Below are positions 37,673 to 51,816 of a DNA stretch of 64,000 nucleotides, piece after piece. Position 1 is the stretch's first letter, and each line of letters begins with the position of its first letter. The position numbers were made by a program, and so were the translations under genes. The DNA comes from Cinclus cinclus (taxonomy: Eukaryota; Chordata; Aves; Passeriformes; Cinclidae), in NCBI RefSeq assembly GCF_963662255.1, contig NC_085046.1:100023324-100087323 (forward strand), given 5' to 3'. The notes beneath the pieces are model-generated. The model was not told where the DNA came from, did not search any database, and saw only the letters and a list, made by a program, of their open reading frames with translations.

Positions 37673-40600
37673 ACAGACTTTTCTTCGTGGAACAATACTT
37701 GATATTTGAGAGCTTGTGCCCAGTCCAATTTATTAATTTGTTAAACTGAAAGAGGTACAAAAGATTTCTCTTCTAAGTGGTAGCATAGGCTTAGCTATTT
37801 ATTGTACTAAAATATTGTTTCCAAAATATTCAGCCCTTTCTTTATGGTGGTCATTTACTAGTGGGCCTTAGAGATACACAGAAATGTGTAGGTGGAGAAA
37901 ACTTATTCTGTACAAGTAGTCTCTGAAGATAGAGAATATATGTGATCTGGAAAGGGAATAAATGTTTATGAGAAGGAAATATTGTTCTAAAATTTCTAAG
38001 TGGGAAATTCAAAGGAAAAACAAAAGACTAAATTTAACTACACTTTAGTGTGTGGATAAACTAAACCCCTTCCAAATTTCTGAATGTTACATGTCTTGGC
38101 TCCTTTATAGCACAAGGGGGCAATGTTTACCTTAGAAAGAAAATTTTTCTCTTGCCTCCAGTCTAAATGCCATACCTAAGCTAGAAGTAACAATGATTTC
38201 ATATTGAGCTGAGAGCTGCTTTTTCATACAACTGTCTCACAGGATGGGTGACTTTTCATCAGTTTACTTAACTAAAGTTGTGAGACTATCAGGTGATGTC
38301 TAATGAATTTTTGATCCTGATTCCTGCCTAAGGAATGTAATAGCTTTTATGTCATATACAAAGGCTACAGCTTTTACAGAACTCACAATTATATTAGAAA
38401 TATGACCTAATCTAGGAAGAGATTTTTCAGATTTATAGCAGCACAAGTCACATTTTCTATGCATTATAATTTCCAATTCAATCCAGGATTCAGTGAGATA
38501 CAAACATTTCCTCCGTGAATTGCTAGCATTCCTTCTAAGAAAAAAACAATCAAACAAACAATCTTTATTTTTTTCCTTTTCTTCCACAGTGTTATGCAGG
38601 TATAGCAGACATTTGGATTAAGTCAGCACAGCTATTTAACAGAAACAAATGTTTGACTATATTAAAAGTTGCTATGTCAGTTCTCAAGAAGCATTTTGTT
38701 TCATCAGGCTAAAATAATGTGACCAAGGTGATAGAAAATAGCTGAGAAAATAAAATATAAATATGGATCATAAATAAGTAATAAAGATAAACTAATAATA
38801 ATGAAAAAATAGTAGTTTTATACTTTTTTTATACTACAGAAATTACAAGAATAGGCAGGGCTAGCCAAAACTTATTGAGATTAATAGACAGAAATATTTT
38901 CATTTTTCTTATTTCTTAATGTGTGTTAAACTAAGGGTGCTATTCTGAAGAGCTGCACATCATTAAAACAAAGCTTTATTGGTGAGAAATAAATATCATT
39001 AGATAATTTTTAAATTGAAGTATGACCTGTTACTATCAGAAATTTTAGTCTGACAATATTCTGGATAATGTGTAAGAAAACTCAGTTTTCTATGAAAACA
39101 AGGAGTCCCGTAGATGAGTAGTTAATGGAATTATTTTCTTCATTAAAAGTATTATATCCTCCATACCTAATATTCTTCAATTATCTAATTTGTGGATTAT
39201 TTTGACATATTTATACCCACTTTCAGAAAATAGAGATGGACTGTTGTTGCTCTATAATTGGGAATATTCAATGGTGTTTTCAAATAAAATTATTTATTTT
39301 TCTTAAAGTTCCTTTGATTGAATAAGTCTCATTTATTAATTTTTAGGCTTCAAACCCTCAGTAGTCTGTCAGCCAGTTTTACAGCTGCCTGCTCTGTGCT
39401 TCTGAGTCACACAGAGCAAAGAAAAGGAAGGGGAAGAAGAAGCAATTGAACCTTCCTCTGGCACTTGGCCCTAGATGAACATAAAAGCTGCTAGAATTTT
39501 GTTCTCTGAAAAGAGGAGATGATGCAAAAATTCAGGAAGGCAGTGCATGAGTGTGAGGAAAACAAACAGGACTAATTCCAAGAGAAGCCCCCAGTGGTGT
39601 GTAGAGAGGGTGAAGGAAGTTGCCACTTCATCTGCAGAGGACAGGAAGCTCAGGGAAGAGGGAGCACAGAGGGGTCAGCACTAGGAAGGGCTGGTAGGGA
39701 ACCAAGAAAAAATAAAGAAGCAGAATAATGGGAAGTGGAAAACTGAGCTTATTTGATTGACTTTTTTTATTGTTAAGCTGCAGTATTGCCAGTGGGATCT
39801 GGATATTCTTTCAGTGGGGTGTCCTGTTGGGATCATCATGTGGTACAATATGATGAGGAAATGGAATGAACCATTTGTGATTTTCATCATTTACTGCTAG
39901 CAGAAAACATTAACATTAGTCTGATAGGTTTTGAAGTTTCTGTTTTATCATATTGCTGTAAAAAAACCCTGAATATACCAAGTTGAAGACAAATCACCAT
40001 GAGGTTTGGTGCTGGGTGGGTGATTCATGTGGGTTTGGGGGCAGACTTCTTCCCTTTGAGCCCACACAGCTCTGCACTGAGCAGCGTGCTGTGCTGTGGG
40101 AGGTGTGTGTGTGTGTCAGAAGATGTGTTAAAACCAAGGTCTCACAGCTCCATCAGTATTCCATGGCTCTTTTCATGGCACTGGGTGTTAACTCTGTAAA
40201 CTGGCCAAATGTGTATTTGAATAATTATACTCTGCCTTCTGCAGAACACGTTCCAGTTAGTTTGAATTGGAAAACCTTTTTCTGTTTTGTTTTATTTAGT
40301 GGTGGTTTCTATAAGAGCCTTGTAAAAATTGGTTATAAAAGATCTGTTCCAACTCAGTTCCATCCCCATTTCATTGATAGGTAAATGACCAGACTCAGCT
40401 TTTATATCTTTACTGAACTACTTGTGATGAAACGGTGTTGATGAAACAAGGTTTTCCTTGTCATCTTCAAGTGTCTACTATTGTAAATCCCTGAGCTATA
40501 GTTCAGGGGCTATATAGAATTGGTAAAAATCAAAATTATAAAATGCAGTTCTCATTAAAAATACATTAAAACATGTAATATCCAAGAAAACTGGGAATAA

Positions 40601-43600
40601 GTGAATATATGTTATAGAACTGCTATATCACAACACATAATGCAATCCAGGAGAACTTTGCTTGAGCAGAGACTTCAGGACTTTATCTCTTTTATTGCTT
40701 TCAACAGCATTGTCAACACGTCTTGCACTTCTAATACAAAAAATACACCTATGTCCTTTTGAGCAAAGACAATTTCCTTTTAACATGACCCCTATTATGT
40801 CTCAGGATATGCCTGAAGTAAGTTACAGTAATTTCTGGAAGCAAAATGCCTCCTACACCATAAGCCTCTCAGGGTTTTCTAGATTTAGAACAATTTCCAA
40901 ATTGTGTGCACGTGTTCTTTGAATGGAGAGAACGCATAAAAAAGATGTGTGTATTAGAGTATGCTGAAGTCTGCAGTGTCTTTTAGTCGTGTTTTTAAGA
41001 CTGAAGACAAGGCTTAAAACTAACTAATCTGAAGACTATCTGCACTGCATCTGTTGGAGTACCTATTAGCAAGCTGGTTCACTTCGGGGAAAAGCCTCCA
41101 GCATGCCTGCAATTTTCTCAGGACAGATTATTTCCAGTTTGGTTGGGCTGTGGCTTTCCATGCCTGGTGAGCTCTTTTCCTGTTTGCCTTTGTGCTGGTG
41201 TCTGACAGCAGTAGAAAACAGATGCCAGGCAGACAAAAATCCAGCCCCATTTCTTGAAAGGCTGTGGTGCTGTCTTCAGGAAAGGAAAATAAACACCCTG
41301 CAAGCACATTGATCCAGGTTGGCTGCCAGGCAAATAAGAACTTGGAAGCAGGGTTTTGGGAAAGCTGTTTTTTTAGATTCCTCCTGGCAGCTACCAGATC
41401 AAGTACAGCATAGATGTAGACTGGGAAGTTATAATGCAGCTTTCACAAGAAATAGGATTTTTGCCCACACTTTGAAGTTTTTTTCTCACTGTACTATAGA
41501 AGTGTCTTGAGAAGTAATGCAATGAATCTTGTTTTCTATTTTCCCTTGTTGCTTTCTTAGATTTTGAAAAATGTGCAGCATTTGCTTTTTGATGCAGTGG
41601 TGGTTTGACTTTCAGATAAATAAAGAGTTACGGTGAACTCAGAAGTTATTGTCAAGTCTAGCTTTTCACATGTAACAGCTCCTGGGAACTTAGTCATAGT
41701 TGTTTTTGCAATCTTCTCATTAAAAATGACCAGATCACTTCTTTAGTCCCTTAAAATTGAACTTTTAGAAGATGAGGGAGGCTCAGAAAGTCTAAAAAAT
41801 CTCACTATGTTGCCATTTAAAAATGCAATTTTAGACATTGTATGGTCTACACCTGTGGCTATCTGCTAGTGAACTCTTGAACTACCTTTGGCAATATGTA
41901 TGTGTTCTCTACTAAAAGGCTTGGCTTCCTCAACTGAAAGTAATTAATAAAATAGTGAAGCTGAAATTTTGCTTTTAAAAAAATACTGATTTTGCTCAGG
42001 AAAAAATTACATCATGACCTTAGTACTTAACAAAGAACAAAATATTCTATTAAGAAGAATTTTATTAAATTAGTTGAAGTCTAAATAATTGACATAATTT
42101 TTCAGAAGCATGTGGCTAATAGAAATATTTTCTAAATTTAGGCCATTCTTTTTCATATTTTAATACAATAATTCTCTTCAGCAGGAAGATTTTAAACTGA
42201 TACTCAGGTCTGCTATGCTTAACTGTCAGGGAAAATTCTTTCATTTTGTGCCACTGTACAAATGGCAACTGATTTGGAGCTTTAGTTGATGCTCAGTAGA
42301 GTCTCCCTAACTATAGGGAGTGCATAAAAGTAATAACTTCTGGTGGCTGTTGTGCTATAGTGACAAGAAATATGGGTGTTATAATAGAGAGAAAAATACA
42401 CTAGCAGGTATGGAAGATAACACATTTAAAGTATGTGTCTTGGGAAACTTCTTGTGTTTTTCCCATCATCTGTGTGACACACTTTGAGATGGCGAGTTCT
42501 TAAAGGAAACAAAGGCCCTTCATTTGAGAAGCATTGATGAGGCCTTAACTCTTTTTTTACCCTCTGTCAATACATGATACTCTCCTCAGAAGGTGTGTTA
42601 TCATCTAAAGCTTACCCCCCACTTTCCCAGCACACTGAAAACATTTGCCAAGCATAATTTTGCGGATATCACCATCACAAGCATGGGTTAAATGGCTAAG
42701 AAATAAGCTTCTTTTTAGCTTATTGTGTTTGCACAGCACAGGTGGCCTGCAGCTGTGGTAAATCTGATCCTGCAGTGACACGTAGTTCATGCTCAGGCAG
42801 CAGGAGCACAGTAAGCCCAGTGCTTCCAAGAGAATACGTGGTGTGCAGTCTGAGGTTTTCCTAAACAAATTGCATTTATGGAGTCTGTGCATTATAACCC
42901 CAGGCATTCCAGAATGTGAGGTAACAAACAGGAGTTACTGGGCTTACCTACTGATCCTTTTAGACTACAACATGTAAGGAAACCCTAAGAACCCCCTGGA
43001 CAGAATTTACAAGGTTCCATCCAGGAAAATAATACAAGAGAATCCCCTGGAGGCTACACTGAGAACCATCATGGATCTCATAGCACTTTTTATTTCATGC
43101 TATTCTGCAGTTAGCAGCACCTGAGATTTGATGTGCTGAGTAAAAGACAAGTGTCCTAATTACCTATTCAGGAATCAGAAAACAAAAGAGCGTCAGCTTC
43201 CTTATTATGTCTTGTGCTTTTGGAAGGAACTTTGGTCTGACTATCAAAGGTGTAGGATGTGAGATGGAATAGAATCCAAGCTTACTTAGAAAATGGCTGA
43301 AATATTATCTTTATGCATACGTATGTGTTAATGAGGGTGCAGTATAACCTTGAAAATGGCAATGGAAAACAGGGGGAGAGAACATGCAGAAAATCTTTTG
43401 TTGCTGATGCATTCATGCCTCTAGAGCTTGATCTTTTAGTTGTTCTCAATCCCTGTGAAGCCCATTAGTTTTCATATACTTAATTCTAAATTTCTTCTCG
43501 GCAGCTGAGTGAAGGAAAAGATCCTTTGCTTCAAATTCCATTTTAGGATGTATTTTTTTCCATCAGCACTGCTTATCAATATCTGTACTTCCTTCCTCAG

Positions 43601-46600
43601 CTGCAGCTGCCTTGAAATAAGCTTTAAATTAACTCAGAATTTGAGAAGTACCAAAGGAAGCCCTTTGTTTGCTACCAAGGCTTGTGTGAATCAGTATGCT
43701 GGTGGTCTTTTATGCAGAGACTCAACATGGTATCCCACAAGCAGACTTTGAACTTGACTCCCTCTTTCTTTGCCACTAACTGGTATGTCGCCTGTAAAAT
43801 GTACAGGGTTGTAATGATTTATGTGACACTTATATAGCAGCTTTACCAGGGGCCATTGGCTGAATCAAGGCTCTCTAGTGTTGTACACAGACAAAAGGTA
43901 GTTATGTCCTCTTGCATTTATGTGCACTAAAACAATATCAGGGTGTTCCTGAAGAAGCATGGTAACCCTGTATTTCAGCAAATTGCCTCGGAGCCTTAGA
44001 GCACATGATTAACTTAACGTAGCTCTGTTGTGTGAGCATTTCTTCTTCTCTTCCTGTACCCTGAGGAACAGTGTTTTGTAGCATTGCGTCAAAATAGCTT
44101 CAAACACATTGGGGTCACTGGTCTTCTTTCCAGAGTTTTGAGCTTATTGTCTTTAAATCCATTGCTGCCACTGGGAGCCACTGGGCAGTGCTGGAGCATG
44201 CAGTGCCAGTTGAAATCTGCCAGTGCAATACAGGGGGATGACAAACTGGCTCAGCAAATGCTTGCATGTCAAAAACCAATATCCCCTCCACACAAACCCA
44301 TTCAATTGGTTAGGAAATATTGTCAAGCTAAATAGTTTCTGGGTTTGTTTTAACCCTGATTGCTTTAACACTGCCCATGGAATCTTTTGCAGTCTACTGG
44401 GGTTGTCTCAAACTAGTTGAAGGGGAAGTTTTAACCACATTGCTTTAATTTCTTTTACTTTGAATTTTTAGGCTAACATTTGCAAATGTGCTTTTGGAAT
44501 CTTCACACATACACTTGGGAGATCATTTTTCCTAGGAAAATCTTTAGGGTCAAATGAATTTTCCGTGTGGGGATTCTAGTCCCTAGAACCATCCCAAGAA
44601 ATAAGAACTATCAAGCTAAAGAGACTGAACATTTAAAATAATATTTTTCTCACTTAAGAGGTGAGCAAGTGCTACTTCCTAACAGCACCCTGTACGTTGA
44701 AGATATTGTGCTGTGTTTGTTCTGAATTCTTTGAAGTTAAATCAGCTGAGCAGTTTCTGGTATGAAAAGGGTGTTTCAAGCTTCTTAGAAATCAGCGATA
44801 AAAATTTGCTGTAAAAGTCATGATGAAGTCTTTGCTCCAGTGACAGAGACACTAAGTCTGTAAATATAAGAAGAAAATTTGTGAGATTTGTGGAAACCAG
44901 CCTTCAATCACATGTTCACATCTTTCACTTGCACCCTATCATAGAGGTGGCACAATGTGCTTCCAAGTTCAATATTATCTTAGTGGGTAAAATGACAACA
45001 ATACATGTCCTTTACCAGCTGTCAAAGCAGGTACACTGGCAAAGAGAGAAACAGATTCTATACAAATAATTACTTTTTTCTCTTTTTCTCTTTCCTGAAT
45101 TTTGTTGTGGTGCCTTGAAAATGGCTAGACAGGTCTTCCATTTTAGTCCTTCGATCCTCACAGTGCCTGCTGTCTATAAAATATATATTTCTATGCTCTA
45201 GACAATATCTTACCTACTTACCCAGACTCTTCTCAGAGAAGAGAAAGGAATAATAATTTTGAGGCCAAAGTTGCCTCACACAAACACTCAAATTGACCAG
45301 ATACATCTTTTTCCAGGATTTTGTATTTCTGTTCATTAAAAATGAAATTAGACAACTGGCCAATAAGGAAACTTCTACTACAGAGGTTTAAAATTAGGTA
45401 CGATAAAATCTTAGTGAATTTCAATATGGTTATAGGAATTAATATGCTAACACTGACCTTTCCTGGTAAACATTTAAACAAGGTAGGGACAAAACCCCCA
45501 TAATTTAGATGTAAGTTTTGGTGGTGACGGTAACAGAATTTGGGTTTTGCTTTTCCTCATTTCTCCTACTGGAAGATTTCATTTTGATGACCTACTAGTC
45601 TCTATTTTAACTATTTTCATGGATTGTTTATTATCCATTTTCTCTTAGACAAAATTGTTCTTTACATTATATCTTCACTCTTTAACATCTATGTTCTCTC
45701 TTTAACACCCTTCAAACCACCTTTGTCATTTTGTGTTTGCTGCCAGTCTTCATTTTTCTGGACTAAACAAACCAGGCTCTTTTTGTAGCTGTTATTCTGA
45801 TGTACCACAATTCCTAATTTCCCTAACATGTGTTTCTGTATTCCAATACCTATCCTGAGGTTGGATACTTAGTGAATTCAGTGGATGTTCCTTTACTGTG
45901 TTTGTTCCAGGTGATGAGATCTTATTTTCTTATTTCAGAACACATTGATTGTTGCCTTGATTTGCCAAATTTTATTGGATTTCTCTAGCTTAATTTCTCA
46001 AATTTGTATTTTAATGTCATTTTGCAGTCCTGCCTCATGCTTTCACCAAAGTCATGAGTGCATTTAACTAGCTTTTTTTTTTTTCCTTTCTTTTTTTTTT
46101 TTCTGGCCAGAGTGATTACTGCATGTATGAAATAACCAGGTCCAGAAGGCCATTCATAATGTCCTCACATTTTAGTAGTTTTTGCTTTCAGCACAATTCA
46201 TTACTCTTTTCCTTTTAATTAGTTTCAAATGCATTCCAAGTACTATTAATTCTTCAGTTTTCAATTGTTTTTCAGCACAGACTGGTCTGTCTTATCAAGT
46301 GCAGTTATCTCACTAGTTTTACAATTGTAGTTAATTCTATTTTTCTTTTTTTCCATATTTTTATTGTAATTCTTTTCTGCCTACATATTATATCCCATTA
46401 GAAGGCCTGATGCTGAAATTATGCTATCTTCCCTTTCTTTTTCAATACATTTACTTGACTTTTAATTATTTCTGGAAACTTTAATGGTCCTTAAGAGGAT
46501 GATAGCTTGCAACATTATTATAAGATAACCAAAGTGCAAACATGGAAAATGAAGAGAGAGAAGCAAAAGATTAGTTGTGAGGCTCGCTCTTGTACAGGAT

Positions 46601-46830
46601 CAATGAATCAGCCACTTAAGAAACCCCATTTATGTGAAATTAAATTCTTTTGTTAGTGTGTTTGTATTTCAATTTCTTTCAATTATTTGTCAGAGAGCTC
46701 TCTGAGGCAGGTTCATATTGTGAATGTATGAACAGAATTTTTTTTTAAACAGACTGTTCTTTTTAAAATTCACTGTTTAGTTACAGCTGTTCTTCATTCC
46801 TCTTGGAAGCTGTGCCATTATCTAATGTGT
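37673..46830. other. intergenic sequence, no gene seen
   Basis: This is a long AT-rich stretch. It includes a short (GT)7 at 40103-40116 and a T-rich tract around 46073-46102. All open frames are short and unlike known proteins. No CR1 copy was recognised. Confidence 0.55.
46073..46102. repeat. poly-T/pyrimidine tract
   Basis: Two T runs are joined by CCTTTC. They could be the tail of an old retroposed sequence on the minus strand, but no element body is recognisable beside them. Confidence 0.7.
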
Positions 46831-46839
46831 AAAAATGTC

Positions 46840-46879
46840 TTTTACACCTGGTGTAAAAAAAAGCACCTGGTGTGCTTTT
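46840..46879. promoter_or_regulatory. two adjacent palindromes each centred on an ACCTGGT E-box
   Basis: The first is TTTTACACC-T-GGTGTAAAA (46840-46858), with 9-bp arms and a 1-base centre. Directly abutting it is AAAAGCAC-CTGGT-GTGCTTTT (46859-46879), with 8-bp arms. Each contains CACCTG on one strand, the E-box core bound by ZEB and class I bHLH factors. A third CTGGTGTC follows at 46883-46890. Regulatory function is inferred from the motif only. Confidence 0.35.
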
Positions 46880-46890
46880 AAACTGGTGTC

Positions 46891-49800
46891 AGGCTCATGA
46901 ATGCAGCTTTACAACTTGGTGTTGTATTTATGAATAAGCCAGATTATTATCTACAGAATTTTTCTGCAGGACAATTATATTTATATGATATAAAAATACA
47001 TATCACTGCAGCCTGGCTTTTGTTTCCAATTCCCAAAAATGAAATTGTATCAAATGTCGGAAAGAGTTAGACCTTTTTCTTTCTGTCTTCAGTCACTTTC
47101 TCCAATGAGTTGGATTATTATTCTGTAACTGGACTCTTTTGGCTTCTTTTACTACTGAACTAAAGCCAGATCTATGAATTAATTCAGCTTTTACCTCTTT
47201 TAAAATGGATGAAATCCCAATGAAAGTCCCTTAGCATAAAATTATTTCATAAATAGCAGATTTAGAGGCAATATAAATACAATTATTTGGATGATTACAT
47301 CTCTTCTTGGTAAAAGAAAAGAAAATATTTTAAAGTGAATCGCTATCTGCCCTTTACAGTTCTGTGTGTAGAGACCATTGTTAATAGTCAATGACTATTG
47401 GAAAGACAGCAGAATTGGATGAAAATCATAGCAATAAAATATAAAAGCTCTTTGAGTAGGCTTGTCATTCATCAGTTAAAACCAATCAGAAAAAGAGGAA
47501 AATGCCTGCCAGTAATAATGCTTCAACTAATCATTAATGTGGCATTCTTTGATTAACCTGACCCATGCAATATATAGACCATTCATGAAAATCACATATG
47601 TACTTAAAATATAATGGAATGAAGGAGACTGGAAGGGAATAAATGTTCAAATTCCTTTCAAGGACTGGCGCCCTCACAATTGAAGCTTTTTGGAAGATGC
47701 ACTAAACCAAAGGATATTGTGCTTGTAACTCCATTAACTTGTGAGCATATGGAAATACAAACAGATGAATGAAATATTTCTACTGAAATCACTGAGACTT
47801 CATGATATTTAGGTACAATTTGCTAGAGGTGTCATAGCATTCATTCTGCTCTGGAGTGCTCTATCACCTATAATTTAATCACTCTACATTTTGTTTTTAG
47901 TGGAGGGCATCTAACTAGGAAAACTTACATAAAAACAAATTCACTGCAAGGTGACTTAGCAGTCAGGATGTAATTGATTGTGTACTAGTTCTGTAGTCAT
48001 CACAGGCCTCTTGCTGAGCCGCTGTGATGAATTTTAGTGAACATGTTTTCACTGCTATAAATTCATACTGAGTATTAGATTGTTATTTTAATATCACTGT
48101 TTAAGTCAGTGTTGGTTATTTAAAAAACAATATATGTGTCTTTCTATATGGTACTTTGCTTCAAGCTAGCATTGGAAGCTATTTAAAAGCCCATTAGCCA
48201 AAGCCAAAAGGGCTTACTTTAAAACTTCCAATAAGCATGTATCTGAAAAAAACCCCCCAGATTTAGAACCTATCCTTCCCCCTCCCCCCCCTTAACCAAT
48301 AGGTTATTGAATAGAAAATATTCATGGAAGGTGTTAGATCTGCCTCATGAATTCTTCTTGCTGAGGTGCACTGCCTTCTGCTGCCCTGGATATGGATTTC
48401 CTAGGCTATGGACAATCTTCCTGTGCTTGGACTACTGAGACAAGTTAAGAAGTTGATGCCTGGACCCTCTCCTCATTAGTTACTTTTGCCCTGAAACTTC
48501 AAGGCTGTTCTTTGCATTTCAGTTGCACTGTGCAGGGCAAATGCACAGGTTAAGGGGTTGAGATGCCAGTGCTGCCTTGGAGAGGTTTTCACACCTTTGG
48601 ACAGCTTCTTGTTGAAAACATTGTCCCCAGTTCTTCTCCATCCTGATTTCTAATTATTCTTAGTTAAACTTCACTGAATAAATGGTTCTCCTCAAAGACT
48701 GCTATTATTCTCGTTATAGCCTAGAAATTTGCAGTTAGAAAACATAATTGTATCTTTTTATTTTCTGTGTTCTTCTTCAGTCATATTCTATAACCTACTT
48801 GATTTTTTTTAAATGTTAAAAAATTCTATCCATCACCTTTTTAAAATTTCTGTAGTTCTGCACAAAATTCTGGTGTTGTTTTTTGTTGTTTTTTTTTTTT
48901 TTTTTTAAGTTAAAGAGCCATATGGTTCTGAAAATTATTTGCCAGAGTCAGAAAGAGAGCATGACAGAGAAAGGCAAAGATTAAATGTGTCGATCACGAG
49001 AATCCTTTATACAGAGAAGATGGAACTAATTTTCTCTTATTTCATTACAATTTCATGTCTAATTTACTGATTTGCTGATTGCCCTAGAACTGTTTTGTAG
49101 ATTTTTTAAATTTCTTTTTTCATTTATTACCTTTGTTTCAGGTAAGGCTATTTCCCCCTGAAAAGGTTACATTTTCCCCTGATAATGTTGCATACATCCA
49201 TTTGCATTTTTCCATGTTAAAATTTTTCTTTGCTTGTTTTACCCTGTGCTAAATTTATATAGACCCCACCTCTCTCATGCACGTTAAGGTAACATACCAA
49301 AAAGTTCTACCTATAAGTTAATGGTAACTGCTTTAAAAACACACAAGAAGACAGAAAGACCTCTGATTCTGTTCAAAATGTGCCAGAGATGATTAGGATC
49401 TCAAACAGGAACCAAGTCTCCAGTTGGAGGGTCACCAAAATGAAAGCCTGGTGACTGGCCAACCTAAACACAAAGGAGGGTTTCATAAGACAAAAGAAGC
49501 AAAACCAATTACTATTAGGAAATTATATATATAAAGGAAACTTAAGGCATTCTTCCATTGATTTTCATTTATACAGGATTAAGTCCTGTAATTATTGTGT
49601 CTCATTTAATCTCCTTTCCTTGCAGTCAGTTCTCTTGTGACTTGGGAATCAATTGGATCGTGCCATACTGGACTTGAAAGTTTATATGGTCTTTCCCTCA
49701 CTGGCCCCATCTTGTACTGTCCTAGGTGAAATCACTCATGTTTTTTTGCAGAAACAACAGGTTTCTGCTTCAGAAACAGCTTCTCTTCAGAAGAGAGGGA

Positions 49801-50495
49801 CTACTTTGCAAAATAGTTGATTCATACAGGGCAAAAATGCTTTTTTTTAATAATGTCATTTTAAGCTTCACTTATCCCTGCTGCAGTGAGAGGGTTCATT
49901 TTACAAGCACACTGGCTTTGAGAAACTATGTAATTTGGATTTCATTAATTCTAAATGTATTTTTTAACCTTTTGTAGAGGTTCAAGTTTGGGATTTAGAA
50001 TGAGTTGTGCCTAAGTTGGGTGATATAACTTTAATAAAGGGAACTACAGCCAAGATACATAAGAGTGTCATTAGTGCATCCATGACATCCCAGAGAACTG
50101 AAAAAGAACCCCCAGGAGACTTCAGAAGTTAGAAACAGAACTAACTTATTTAAAAGATCTGTGTCTGTATAACTATGCTTATTTAACTATAGTCTTGAGA
50201 TCTGGACTATGTGAAAAGAGTTTTTTATTCTTGTTAAGTCTAAAAATAACGCCAAGTATGAGTGAAAAGTTAGGTTTCTTTAAAACTTTTTCTTTAGTCA
50301 TCAATTCCCTTCTCTCTAATTCCCTTCTCTCCATCTTCAAGCTTTGAGCAATGAAGAAAGTTATTAACTCTTGAGTTAGCGAGATTTATGTGGAGCAAGG
50401 GGTGTGTTTTATGGTGCTGAGATCAATTTCACCTGCAAAATGTCAGAAATGTTTGGTTTAAAGTCTATTTAGGAGCATGACTCCTACTCCTTTAG
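46891..50495. other. intergenic sequence, no gene seen
   Basis: This is AT-rich DNA with a C-rich run at about 48279-48292 and a poly-T tract at about 48876-48906. The stretch 47370-47640 has clustered TAAT/ATTA and ATCAATC-like motifs and an unusually even composition. It may be a conserved non-coding element, but this was not tested. Confidence 0.5.
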
Positions 50496-50499
50496 CTGG

Positions 50500-50836
50500 A
50501 TGAGGGGCTGTTCTAGAGATCCCCCAAGACAGGAGGGACTCTTTATCAGGGAGTGTAGGGATGTGTTGAGGGGTAGGAGTTTTAAACTGAAAGTGGGTAG
50601 ATTTAGATCTGCTATTAGGAAGGGATTCTTTACGGTGGGGGTGGTGAAGCATTGGAACAGGTTGCCCAGAGAAGCTGTGGATGCCCCATCCCTGGAGGTG
50701 TTCAAGGCCAGACTGTGTGGGGCTCTGAATGATCAGGACTGGTGGAAGGTGTCCCTGCCCACAGCAGGGTAGCTGGAATTAGGATCTTTAGGGTCCCCTC
50801 CAACTCAAAGCATTTCATGGTTCTATGGGTTTTTGA
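50500..50836 (+). mobile_element. CR1 LINE fragment, 3' end, plus orientation
   Basis: The open frame at 50500-50772 reads as the extreme C-terminus of the CR1 ORF2 protein: VVKHWNRLPREAVDAPSLEV then FKARL. It is followed by the usual CR1 3' UTR (GGAAGGTGTCCCTGCCCA, then CCCCTCCAACTC) and a degenerate ATTCTATG-type end near 50826. The frame is intact over its short length but lacks all catalytic domains. The copy is severely 5' truncated. Confidence 0.93.
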
Positions 50837-51816
50837 CTCTATAAACTTGTGGGATAACCTCACATTCCCTTTCAAACTCAATTTTCTATAATTCTTAAAT
50901 TTTATTTTTGACTGGATCTTTTCTATAAAAAATATTTGACAAAAATTGTTAGTTGTCCTTTACTCTGCTTATTTTATAAAATACATCTACAGTTCCATCT
51001 AAGATTTGCTTACAGATAACTCCAGACATTCCTCTTTCCTGTAACTAAATTTCTGGGTTTCAGAATGCATCTTTAAAAGTCTTTAAACTTGAATGGCTAT
51101 ACAATAAATCATTGCCTCATCTTTCTTCCTGTGGATATTATCTTCCCAAAAGATGTGGTGTAAGTTAAACATTCATGGATAAAAGTTCCCCCCATCAATT
51201 TCAGATTGATTTAAATATTCTTACAGTGCAAAATTATTATTGAATAAATTTTTATAGCCCTGTACTTCTTATTTCAACACTTGAAAGGAGGCTCCAGCCA
51301 TTTAGTAATTTCTGGCATACAAATTATTAGGAAAGGCTCAGTACTGAATATGTTCTTGTTAAATGTCAGAAAGCTGATGTAGAGTCTTTATGAAACAGAT
51401 AATTTTTAAAATGACAGCTTGAGAATAAAATATGTGTTTAAAATGAAAGTGTTTCCCTTGTAAAGGTGACAGAGAGCACTTATGACTTGGTGAATGCCCT
51501 AAAACCATAGTGAATGCTAATATTAAATACCATAATGGGCCAGGTTTTATGCAGTAGTAGCAGCCCATCTATGTTCATTTTATGCTGCAGGCTGGATTCA
51601 CTGCTTTGGAAGAATTGAATGGTGTCTTCAATCTCTCTCTTGTGGACAAAATAGACTGTTAAGGCTGTGCTGTGCTCTGTAAAACTATATAACATCCATA
51701 TATACTTAGATATATAATGTGTATATACTTTTAATATACTTTGGATGGTATTTTACAACTGAATAATGTCACAGACATTATTTAGATAACCATGCCCCTT
51801 AGTAATCATTACATTT
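50837..51816. other. spacer between two facing CR1 copies
   Basis: This is AT-rich sequence without recognised genes or repeats, lying between the 3' ends of a plus-strand and a minus-strand CR1 copy. Confidence 0.6.

Noticed and set aside
37474..37749. Poly-Asn and poly-Ile proteins
   Set aside because: These are direct translations of the ATT microsatellite.
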